Shown here piece after piece: positions 13,201 to 25,200 of a stretch of DNA of 64,000 nt. Made by a program: the position numbers and the translations under genes. The notes beneath the pieces are model-generated. The model had not been told where the DNA came from, did not search any database, and was given only the letters and a program-made list of their open reading frames with translations. Position 1 is the first letter of the stretch. Each line of letters starts with the position of its first letter. Origin of the DNA: Lycocorax pyrrhopterus obiensis (lineage: Eukaryota > Chordata > Aves > Passeriformes > Paradisaeidae); NCBI GenBank assembly GCA_014706295.1, contig JACSVZ010000001.1, positions 117,952,763 through 118,016,762 of the forward strand, in the 5' to 3' direction.

Positions 13201-16200
13201 GCACCTGGGAGCTACATTCCTGACTACTCATATTAAAGAGACAACATTTAGTCATCAGATAAAACAACAGGTAAATCAGAGCTTAATTTCACCATTTCTG
13301 AAAGCCTCAGGTGATTCACCAAGGAAACGGACTTAAATTAGTACATTCTTTCATCTGAGATAGAACTGAGCACAGGGGCTTGCACAGATTATTTAGACAA
13401 CAAACCACAGGATTTACTCTGGTGAGGACAAACAAATTCACAGGTTACAGAAACATGACATACCACACTGTACGTTGGCAGCACAACACAATCTGTGCAA
13501 AAGTTTAAAAAAAAAATTAAAAAGCTGGTATTTTCCACAGCTGCAGTGTACAAAACACGGAGTGGTAACAGTACGGAGCAGCAATCTATTATTCATACTG
13601 GTAAGTCACCCCCAACTCATTGACAAAAAAAAAGCACATTACACGTGCCTTAGCTCAGCTGTGGAGATAGAGCAAGCCCCTGAACCCAGAAGACAGAGCC
13701 AACCACATGACTACTTAAGGACTTCTCCACCATCACCAAGAATTAGCTTTCTATGCCTTAAGGACAAACTTTCCCCTTAATTTTGACAGATACCTGGTCA
13801 AGCACCCCACCAATCCCAGCAGACAAGCAAAGCAGGGCTGGGATTCACCCCAGCTCTGAGCGACCTTTCCCCCTTCAGGACCCCTTCCTTCAGGCCCAAG
13901 AGATCCCCCTGCACAGCTGACAGAGCTGACCAAGGTGGAAACAGCAGATTTGTTCCAGCAATACCCTGTTCTAGGGATCAAACTCTGCATGGAGTTACTC
14001 CAGGGCCAACTTAACTAAATATCCCTGATCTTGAGTTCATCCAGAGGTAGACCAAGGCAAGTGAAGACCAAATGTGCCCAGACACACTTAACACACAGAG
14101 CCTCCTGTGCAGCGTAGATGTGTGTCCATGCACCTGGAAATTTCATTCAAGCAGAAGGAAAAAGCATTCAGCAGAGAAAATACTGTAGATGTTGGGTAAT
14201 CATAAAACAAACACATTCGAGCTTTCACAGCCTACTCAAGACATGCCAATTACTCAGCTTTGCTCTCCCAAGCTTCAAGTAGGGGCTCTTTGTTTCTGCA
14301 TCATGCCTACCTCCTGACTTGAGTTCCTGGCCAATATTGGCACAGAAATAAAAAAATAAATGATAAGGCAAGTAATTACTCTCAATATGTAGCAACAGTG
14401 GCTCTTGACATTCAAGACTCTGCTTTTGGCTAAACCTCTGCTGTGTAAATAGATAACTGGTTTAGGTTATTCTGTGTTATGAGATACAAAGATGAGTAAT
14501 AGCCCATATTTTTGGTTCCCGAGTCCTAGAATTACACTGTTGGAATGAATTACTTTCCTGAAGTTTATGGTGTGACACATCATATGAGCAATTGCTGCTT
14601 CTCTCCGTCGCCGCACTAAAATAGTCCAGGTTGGGCTAAAGCACACACGAGTGCAGGTGAGGGCAGGGCGAGCACCTCTCCCCTCCTTGGAGGAGAGGGT
14701 GATGCTGCCTGCAGAGCCAAGCAGCTGAAACCCCACCACGGGCACGTGTCCTCACCCAAACACCGGCACGTGTCCCCCGCACACGCGCACGGGGGACCGG
14801 TGCCAGCTCCTGCTTTAGGAGGGCTTGTGAATCTCAGAGAGAGAGAGAGGCGGGGGAGGGTGAAGCTGACTGGCACCAAACTGCACAAAAACAGTCACAG
14901 CAAGGCCCTGAGGAAAAGAATAAACCTGAGAAGGAACAGCTTAAAGGACCAAACGTTGCCTGGAGAAATCTGGGAGCCAGAGCTGCTGCCACCAGAGAAG
15001 ACAAATTTTGCAACCCCTTTGTAAGCAGTATGGAATTGCCATGATGGGGAAGAAGGTCACACCCATCCTAGGAATGTCCCATCCCTGTGTCCACGCAGGA
15101 GGCACCAGCTCCTGTTGGGCAGCTCCCCAGACCTGCCAACAACCCAACAAGGTTCTGCTGCTCCAGGCAGGAGGAACCTCCAGGTGCTCAGCGAGCAGAA
15201 GTCCAAGTCATCCTCTCCCCTTCTGCCAGTGACACTTGGAAAAATCCCAGCTCAGGAAGTTGTGCTTCTGTAGACATGTGCTTGCCCAGAGGTCAGTTTA
15301 CCTCACGTTCTGGATGCTCTGCAGCAGTGCTGCTTCGCTCAGTCTTGCCAAGACAGCGTTCTCCTTGGAGTTGACCCTCCCAAAGTTCTCCTCGGTGCTG
15401 GAAGCCTGCTTTGAAGACTCACATCTTTCAGTTTCTGCTGTGCCTCCGTAAGAAATTCAAGGCACGGTGTGCCTGCAGTGCAGTGCTGCTGGGAACCACA
15501 TGCTGGGTGCCAGCACAAAGCTGAACACAAAACCAGAAGAATACTGGGGCAGGAGGGGAGATCCAAGACAACAGGCTGTCCCTTGGCACAGGAATGCACC
15601 TCAGAGAGGCAGCAAGCCCCCGTGGCTGCCAGCAAACAGGTTCTCTTAAGGGCCTGTTCGAGGAGCCCGAGTCAAGAGGTCCTGAACAATGCCCACGTCA
15701 GAGGCCTGCAATAGCAACCACAGGAACACTTCCACTGCAGTGGCCCCAGCTTGGCAAATAATGTTCTAACATGTTTAACTTTGCAGAGAACAGAGGATGG
15801 CACATGACCTTGCAAAATCAGGGTGTGACATTTTGAGGACTTTTAAAGAGCTTTCCCCACTTACCCGACCGCTTGGATTGTTTCCTTCTGCAAATTCTCT
15901 CCTCAGTCTAAGAGGGAGGCAGTTCCTGCTGGCTGCTGCCAAGGGGAGCTTCGGCTGAATTGGGAGGAAACTGGTTTGAAAAAGAATCCAGCAAGAACTG
16001 TGGGATTTGGCCAGGAGACCAACAGAGCACAAGAGAAGCAACTTCAACTATCAGAGGGACTATTTAGCTGCTGGAGGGACAACCCCTTGACTTCTTCCTC
16101 TTTTTTTCCTCCTTTTTTTTTTTCAGAATCTACTTCTGGCAGACCTGCTGGAGATGGTGCCAAGCCAGGCAGCAGCACTCACTCCCAGCACCATCCTGGA

Positions 16201-19200
16201 GCATCCTGACCATGCCAATGCAGCTCAGAGCTGCAGCTCGGGGCACAGGCAAAGGGAAGGCCTGAGACTTGGACTTCTGCAGCCAAATCACAAACCTTTA
16301 CTGCCTAGTTTAACCTTAGCCAGGAGAATGAGACAAAGAGCCAGACCACGGAGATATTTTGCAACCACCGGTACTGCAAGTCCATCTCCAGCTTTTTTCT
16401 TTCTGCTGTGCCCAAGGCGGCAATAAATTCCGTTTCTTCCCTCCCTTATTTCCAGTGATAGCTGTCTGGCTTCACTTGCAGCTTGCTTTGTATTTACCAC
16501 TGTTCTCACCACAAAAATCTGAGCTCCGTTTTCAAAACCAGCTGGTGATTTTGGGTGGCCAATTCAAATCATATTAAACAGACCTAACTCTGAAGCCTGC
16601 ACAACCGTCAGCACAGTCCCAAAATCAACCCCTTCAAGGGCATCTCATTTTGGGCAATCAACCAGCCGGGCACAGAACAAGTTGTTCATCACAACCAAAT
16701 CCAAGGATTAGGAAATGCCAACTTCATTCTCTGGGTAGAGTTTATTCTTTCCTCTAACTGTTCCAACTTCGCAAATTTTACAGTGCAGTAAAGGAATGGG
16801 GGTTTTTATACTGCAAGTTCCAGTATCTTAAGAAATAAAACACTAAAGAAAAGGGTATTTCGGTATTTGCTCTTATTGTAGTAAAATCAGCAATCAGAAA
16901 AGGTAGGGAGGAGTCACTGCTGTTAAGGTATTTTCTTTTCTTCTGAGTCTGACAGCACAAGCCAAGAGTTTGGGGTGTAGCAATACACAAACCCAGCTGC
17001 TGTGGACGAGTCCAGGATAAATGTCTCAGCAGGAAGAAGGCCACTGGCTCTGCTGGCAGACTAGACACAGCCTGGAAAGCTTGAAATCAGCCCCTGAAGA
17101 AACATAAACTCTTCCAGACAAGAAAGTAGCTCCGAGTACATTCACTCATGTACTTCAGATTCCTGGTAGCCTGAAGGGAAAGAATCCAACAGCCAGGGGA
17201 TAAAAAGAACATCCTACCATTGCCTACAGCCCAAACATGACAGAAGGCAGCCGTGTAGAGAGGTGTTCAGGAGGACTTTAGATAAGCAAATGATCGTAAG
17301 GCCTCTTGATGTCACAGCCAACTTAAACATAATCCCTAAAAGCATAAGCAGGATGTATTTGTTAAAGTAAGAAAAGGTATTAATTACACCTGTCCAAGGC
17401 ACTGGGGACTATTATTAGATAGCTGTATCCACTTCTGGTGCCAGTAATTAAAAAATCATGTTGAAGCTTTGGAAAGAGTTCTGAAAAGAGCTTCAGAACA
17501 GTCTGAGGTCCAACAACTGTTTGTCATAGTAACTGACTGAAGCTCAAAATATTTAATTAAGAGAATGCTAAGCACTGACTCAATGATTTTCTGCAAGCAC
17601 CTACATGAGGGAAAGATTTCTGATAACAGAAATCTCTTTAATAAAATTCAAATTAACAACCCAAAAGGTAAATTGGGCAAACTCAGGCTATTTGTCTTCA
17701 ACGTGTCTGTTACCTAACATCATACTTATGGGGAACTTTGTGCCATGTTCCACAGGCAGCTGTGGTTATCCTTCCCTGGACTTCTGCTCTGCTGTTTCCA
17801 TAGTGCCAGCTGCCCTTTCCGTCTCATCGACTGCGTCACTCCCTGTTCAAACAGGGACAGACAGACACATCCTGACCTGTCAGCATCCCTGGCACCTGGA
17901 ACAGCTGGACCTTTACAGCTCAGGGACCAGCAGGAGATGGTTTGGAGGCAACTGGGGCGCCACAATGCCCCTACACAGCCACCCTGAAAAGAAAGCCCCA
18001 TAAAATACATTTTTCCTTGGTTCTACATGTCCAAAAGCAGCAGGATTTGTACCAGGCACAGATGCCACAGGGTCAGAGACTGCCTGGGGAGCGGGAACAC
18101 AGAACAGCCTCATCCATGGGAAGGAACTTGGTTTATGGCTTATCTCGAGTGGGTCACGGCAGGGTTCTGTCTTGCCTTTGGCAGAAAGAAATCAATTCCA
18201 GCAACCTTTCAGTGCTCTCTTGGTCAGCTCATTAATGGGGCAGCCGTCACTGCACCCGTGAGGGAGAGCAGCACATCTTTACCTCCCTGGCCTCTAAGCA
18301 TATCTACACAAGTCAACAGAGATTATGCAGACACTGATGAAAGTAGTGGTGGCAGAAAGCCAGACACAGACATACACGAGGATGCACTAAAAGGTTCCAG
18401 AAGAAATCCTCACAGAGCTTGTCAAAACCAGCCTCCAGGCCAGAGACACTTCCTGCAAGGAACAATCTCGTCTCCGAGTGCCTGGGACAGACGGGTTTGC
18501 CTTGCCATTGACAAAATGCAAAATATCCATCAAGTATCACTTTCCAAAACCTCCCTGTTTTTCCAAAAAGGGCTTTTTGACCCCCGTTCCTAAGGTAAGA
18601 CTGACATGCCCAAACACTGGAGGAAAACCCTAAGCTCAAGGAATCAGCAGCTATCAGGGAAGACTTTCCTCAGGGAAGCACACGGGGAGCCCGACGAGCA
18701 GATGGAAAACCCCTTTGGACCAACAAGGTCCTCACTCCACATCACTGGAAGTCGGTGGCTGCTCCCAGCCACTCCCAGGGGCAGCCAGAGCTGGGAAGAG
18801 GAGGTTCCCTGCACCCCGACGTGTCCCCAGCAGGCTGTCAGGACAAGAGCAGGGACACGGGAGGGCACAGACGATGCCTCGGCTGCCAGCGTGTCCCGCA
18901 TCCCACCCAGCTGCTCCTGATGAACCATAACTCGCCCTCCTAAAGCTGAGAGCTTCCCCTGGCACAGAGAGACGGATGAAGGTCTCAGGTTACGAGCGGG
19001 GAAGCAGAAGCAGAGGAGTGATACCAATGACATTCCTCCAGCACCGATCCCTGCAGGAGACACCCGGCAGCCAACGCAGCTTCCCATTTTCCTGGTTGTG
19101 GGATATGTTTCCCATTAAATAGCCCCTGTTTCACATTTTCGTGATCTTATGCAGAACTGGACTCATGGAAGGCTAAGTGCCCCTGATTTAATACCAATAC

Positions 19201-22200
19201 AGCTCTCTGGCTTTAAGGAAGAGAAAAGCCAACAACCCAATCCCCGTGAGCCACTGCTTTTGAGGCCCAGGTAATACTCGCCTTTGTAGTGATTTAAAGC
19301 ACAGCAGATAAAACATTCACAACTGTCAGGAGCCAGGAAAAAGGTGTCTCCAATAAAGATTTTATATATAAATAATACGCTCTCTCCCTCAGCTCTGCGG
19401 ACATTATTCACAGAAAATAAATTTATTCTCTGAAAAAAATGTTTCCATGACAATCTTCCACAACAGACAGAGAGCAAAGGAACTTTATTTTATATAACTT
19501 GGCTTTTTTTAGTTCTCTTTGTTGCAATGGCTTTCCTAACAGTGCCTCTGATCTCACATGGCAAATGAGAAGCACCGTGGGTATAGCACCAAAGGTGTTG
19601 AACCCAGAGCTCAGCAGGGCCAGAGCAGAGCAAACACTGACAGAAAAGGAGACTTTGGTCAGGACAGCAGCAGTTTCTGTTAATTTTTCGCAGGTGGTTT
19701 CCCTGGGGGACCACAGTGACTCCTCCCAGGCCCTTTCCATGAGGATGAGGTCTGACCCTGCTCTCTGCCAGCACTGACTCTGAGCACAGGTCAGCACACA
19801 GGTGTGGCAGGGGTGCACCGAGCCAGCTCACAGAGGGGTGCCTCTGTTCTAGGTGGGCCCCAGAGTGGCTTCTCTCCTGCTCCAGAAAAGCCAGCCCAGT
19901 TCTCTTCATAGCACAACCTCCAGCCCACCAAAACCACTCTCAACACCGAGTTCATCCCCTGCAGGAGATCAGCCACAAGACAACCCCTCAGCAAAACACA
20001 GCATGAGCTGTTTCACTGAGCCATGGGAGAGGGAGCTTGGGTTTTCTGCTCTTCAACTCATCCGAAAATAACAGCTCAGCCAATCAGGAGCTGGAGGAAC
20101 CAAAGTGGGGCAAGCAGAGCAGCACCAGCACGGCCTGAGTCCAGCCAGCTTGCTCTGGTGCACTTGTATACCACGCTGCCAGGTGAGCAGCAGCACTGCA
20201 ATCCACCTAATTCATCTCCTGGCTGGTATCTCCCCAGTTATTGGCTTTGGACAGCTTCGATGCCTCTCCATAACCTTGAAGAACAGCACAGTCAGCTGTA
20301 AACCCTCAGCTCATTTCCGTGCCGCTGCTCAGACAACACAACAGCTTGGGGTTCAGGCAGACTGTCACAACGCAGTCACCACAAGGTTTGTCACGACTGC
20401 TTTCCTGCCAGGGCTGTATCCTTGTGAAGAGCAAGTGCTGCTCATCAATAACCTCCCTTTTCCCAACTGCAGGCAAACAGAACTCCCGAGGGCAGAGGGA
20501 CAAAGAGCTGCATCTGCTGAAATGCAAGAAGCTGCAGCAGCGTCCTGCAGGTCACCGGTGTCACAGGAGACACTGCACCATGCAGGAAGCAAGATGTGCT
20601 CTAATTGCCAAGACATCTATAGGTAACACATGTCCTTGGAAATGGGCATACAGCTCTACATACCATGAAACAAGTTAAAATTACAAAATTTGCAGGAACA
20701 AGTACACGGATCCAGATGTGAGCGTCACCTGGTGTCAATTCAACCCCAAACACTCGGCTTCCCTCCATCCTGCATCTGCCGCTGAAAGGATAACAGTCTG
20801 TAGGAAAAGCAGCACATTGCTGACATGAGGCATCCTTAAAACTGCTGAATGCAAACTTGAAAGCAGATTATCTCAAGAGGATAAGGAACTGCCACATGTG
20901 CATCAATTCAGCTCATTGTAGAACAAGTTGCAAGCTACAGCTGAAAAACATTAAGGCAATCTTTCTGGAAGTCAGACTGTGCATTAATGAACAGGCTCCC
21001 AGCCTATCCAAGCTCATTCCTGCTCACACCCAGTGTGCAACACAGGAAAGGGAGAGAGGGAAGAGCGTGGCTTCATACCCAATTTTCACCTGGTTATTTT
21101 CCAGGTGAAACAGGCTGAGCAGCTGGGAGCACATCAGCAGTTTGGCTTCACTCTGCCTCCTGCTAAAAACTCTTGTAAGCTCCATAACACCTATCAGGGA
21201 ACACTACACTGACACAGCAGCCTGGTCCTACTCCCAGCCAAGTCCTCAGTGCCGCCACTGCAACCACAACCCTGCTCTCCAAAACATTTCCTGGAGCGCT
21301 GCACGTTAACAGAAGTGTGCGTGGAGCGGCTTCAGCACAAATTCTGGATCTGCACACACAGACACAAACCCCTGTGAACAGAACAGTGTCAAAGCTGCGA
21401 AAGCAAACACCTAGAAGCAAGAAAATGTCAAAATCCAGGCTGCAGAAACACCCTCGTTTTGTTTCCTCAGTGCATGTAATTAAGAGTGGCACCATCATCC
21501 AGGTGCAACAGTTGGCAGCTGTTTAATAAAGGAGAAAAGCATCCTGGGAAAAAGCCACCCTGTGGATTGGCAGTCAGTGCTTTCCAAAATAAGCTTTTTT
21601 TTTCTTTTTTGGATAGAGATAAAATTTGAAAATATGTAGAGAAACAGGTAAAGATAAAACTGCTAACTAAACGTAAGTGAGAGAGCAAACGCATCCAGGA
21701 AACTGATACACAAGTATCACCGGGGGAAGAAAAAAAACCCCACCAGATCAAATTTCAAATTAAAATCCTGCAGCTTCACCCTCTGAGCCCTAAAAACAAT
21801 TAAGGTCTCACAGTTTTACCTGCAACCTCACAATACCTGGGAGGGAGGAAAAAGGAAAAGGTTGAACCGAAAGACCTGCGAACACCTTAGAAACTCAACT
21901 TTTGTCTGCAGTGAGGCAACCTGCTGACCCATTTGGTTGACAGAATAGTTTAAAAGTGACACCCTCAACACCCCCAAAACTCAGAAATCTGACAGAGATC
22001 AAGATCCTAGACTTGTACATGGGTATGTACCCAATTTCCCAGGTTTTAAACCAGTGCTACCGCTTGGGAAATGCTGGATCTTGAAATACAGACAAGGCTG
22101 ACAGTCCCCCTCAGTGCTGAATTTCCAGCAGCGATGTCACCAGGGAGGAAGCGGCCACCCAGGGCATCAACAGTGCAAGATCCTCACCTGCCAACACCCC

Positions 22201-25200
22201 CAAAAGCCACCAAGTCTCCATTCCCTGAAGCCTGTGCTGAAAGGCTCAGGGAAAGGGTGAATTTACTCAGGGCAAAATTAACTCTGTGACCCGAAGAGGC
22301 ATTTCCAGGTCTCCGCAGGGAGGCTGTTCTGCCCACCCACCCACCCCTGCACCTCCGGGGGGGGCTCAAATATGCCTTTTTATTTTTTCTCTACCTCTTT
22401 AACAAAGAAATGCATTCTGAACATGAACTCTTCTGTGAAAAGGCCACTTTTAATATTAATTGCTTTGCCTCCATAGAAAAACCGGCAAATTGTATTTTTA
22501 GCCACTGCTTCCCACTGTTGCAGAAAGCCTCTTGACTAAGTGTAACTAAAAACGTACCTTGTTCCAGCTCAACAATAGCACTGAAGAAAATGATAAACAA
22601 AGTTTTCCGTGGATGAGAAATCAAATGAGTCAATTTGCCTCGGTGACTTTTTTTTTTTTTTGTGTGGTGCCAAAGATTACACCGAAAAGCAGTTAAATAG
22701 AATCTTGGATCAGGTTTGTTTACAGGAACTTTGGCTCAATATATTGTCAATGGGTTGTCACTCCCCAATGCCGTACAGAGTTATTGGGACATTTCACTGG
22801 GGTCTGCAGCAGGTAACGGAATAGATAACACAGAGCGTGCTAACAGAGCCTCAAATCACCCCACCACGGTGATGGCAACGTACTCTCAGCTCCACAAGAA
22901 TGCGAAAAATAACTGTATTTTTATAAAAATATACCTTTTTTAACAAAAATCTCTCTCTTTATAAAGGAGAGATATCTCCTTTGCCTGATCCCCATCACCC
23001 AGTGATTGACTTGGAACAATCCAAGAGTATGTTGTGCACAGGCTCCCAAAGTCACCCAAATACAGCTCACTCAGCAGTGCTTCAGAGCCACAATTTAAAG
23101 CTAAATTGGCTTGCTCTTCACAGAGGAGCTATGTTTCCTTAGGATTAGCAATAAAGACTGCCTGAGTCGAGCTGACAAATCAGCCCTTTACCCCAAAATG
23201 TCAGATTACAGGCTGCGATATTTCATTCAAAAGCCATGGAAAGAATAATCTGTTCAACATTCTCCTGCGCTCAGCTAAAATGCGCTTAATTGCATCAAGC
23301 CCCACCGAGGGTTTTCCAAGCCCAGAAAATAATAACATGCGTGGCACCGTGGCAGCACAAACCACAAGCAGCACCGCAAGAGACGTGCGTTAAAGCCCAA
23401 AGATGAAAACCTGGGCAGGGAAGGTTTAAAAACCCCACCTCAGCTCACCCTCCCGAGCTCGCTGGAGCTGCCGTCCCATCCCACACAGGTCACTCCGAGT
23501 GCATCACCCATCAGCTGCCCTGCTCAAGGAACCAGCGTCTGGCCCATGGAATGTGCCATCCCATCCCTCTCGAAGACCTTTTCAGCTTCCAGTAATGCCA
23601 GGGTGAGGTAATGGCAGATTTTTGGCACCCGCGTGGCATCGCCTCGACTGTGTACAATGCCTCGTGTCAGGGCAATGGACCCGAGCCTGGCTGGGGGCTC
23701 ATTAATCCATGGATTTCATTCCCAAACACGCCATTTTCTGAGACAATAATGCGCATTAACTCCTCCGGAGTTGCTAAAGTCTGCGGCAAATCAAAACCTG
23801 TTTGGGCCCCCGCTACTGAAGTCTGACATTTCAGTGACCGTAAGGGCCCGGGCTCCGCCAGAACAGCTCCCAGACAGCAGGAGGAAGACTCTGCTTTACA
23901 CTCTTAGGGCAATTTCACTGAATTTAGGCAATGCCCTCGGCTCAAGAGCAGCTTTACAGACAAAAATCAGATGTCAATTGGGGTTTTTTTGCTTTCAACA
24001 CACACGGGCACTAATCCCGGAACAACAGGCTCATAAAACATCAGCTTAGAAAAATGCAGTGATCCCACTGATCCTCAGGAGACAGCCGTGTTTCCCCACT
24101 CTGCTGCACTGACTCCCCTTGTGAGCACACGAACGGCTCACTCCTGCAGATCAACTTTTCCTCTACAAGTGAAAAACCGGGACACTGTGCACAGCCAGCT
24201 GCTGCCTCGGGCCATGGAAGTGGGGACAGCATCGGGCCCCTATGGAGCGACCTTCCCTTCCAGCCTCGGGAGGAGCAAGGTAGGAATGGGATCAGGAACA
24301 GAAGTGCCTGGCGGCCGGAGAGCAGGGATGGTCTGTTGGCAGCAGGTCATGGCAGGATGCTCTGGTGGAAGTGCTTCAGATGGTTCATCTCCACAGCCAA
24401 GTGCAATGATCTCTCCCCACAGAGCCTCCTCCCGTGACCTGCTGCCAACAAATCCCTGCTCTCCGGCCGCCAGGCACTTCTGCTCCTGATCCCATTGCCA
24501 CCCCTGCCAGCCTCAGCCTCCCCGCTGACACAGCCCTGTGCTCTGAAAGGAAGGAGCTCGGGTGAGCAGATGTTTCCCTTCTCTCCCTGCTATCCCAGGC
24601 GGAGCTCCATCGCCTCTGGTGGGCTCCATGTGGGCAGAGCTGCGAGGCGCAGCCGGCTTGGGCACATTTCAGCTGCCTCTGGCTGGGGGCCACCAGAGCT
24701 TGGCACAGGAACGTGCCCAGGAGAGCTGAGTGTCCATCAGCTCCAACCTGGGGTGAAACCCTCACGTGGGGTCACGCGTGCGATGGAAAGCATTTGCCCC
24801 TGGGGTGAGAGGGAGGAACCTCACTCAGAGAAGACCTCACCTAAAGCAAATCACTAATAACTCTTATCTCCTACCCATTAACTCAAACTGCTTACCCACA
24901 AATAGCTGGAATTAAAGAGGTGGGTTTCTGGGAAGGTGGACCTTTGATTAGTCAATTTCAAAGTATGTGACTGATCCTTCACCCGCTGCCAGCGAGAGCT
25001 TCCTCTGGTGCCAGGGCACAGGGTCAGGTCAGACAGAGCTCTGAGATCCCCCTGCCTGTCCTCAAAGATGGACACGGCACCTTGGCAGGAAGGAAGCACG
25101 ACTTGCTGAGTCTCTGCTTGTCACTTTGTCACAGTGTGTGTTATTCAAGACACTGAGGGAGAAAAAAACCCGAATCAAGCAGCAGACCTGGGAGCTGAGA

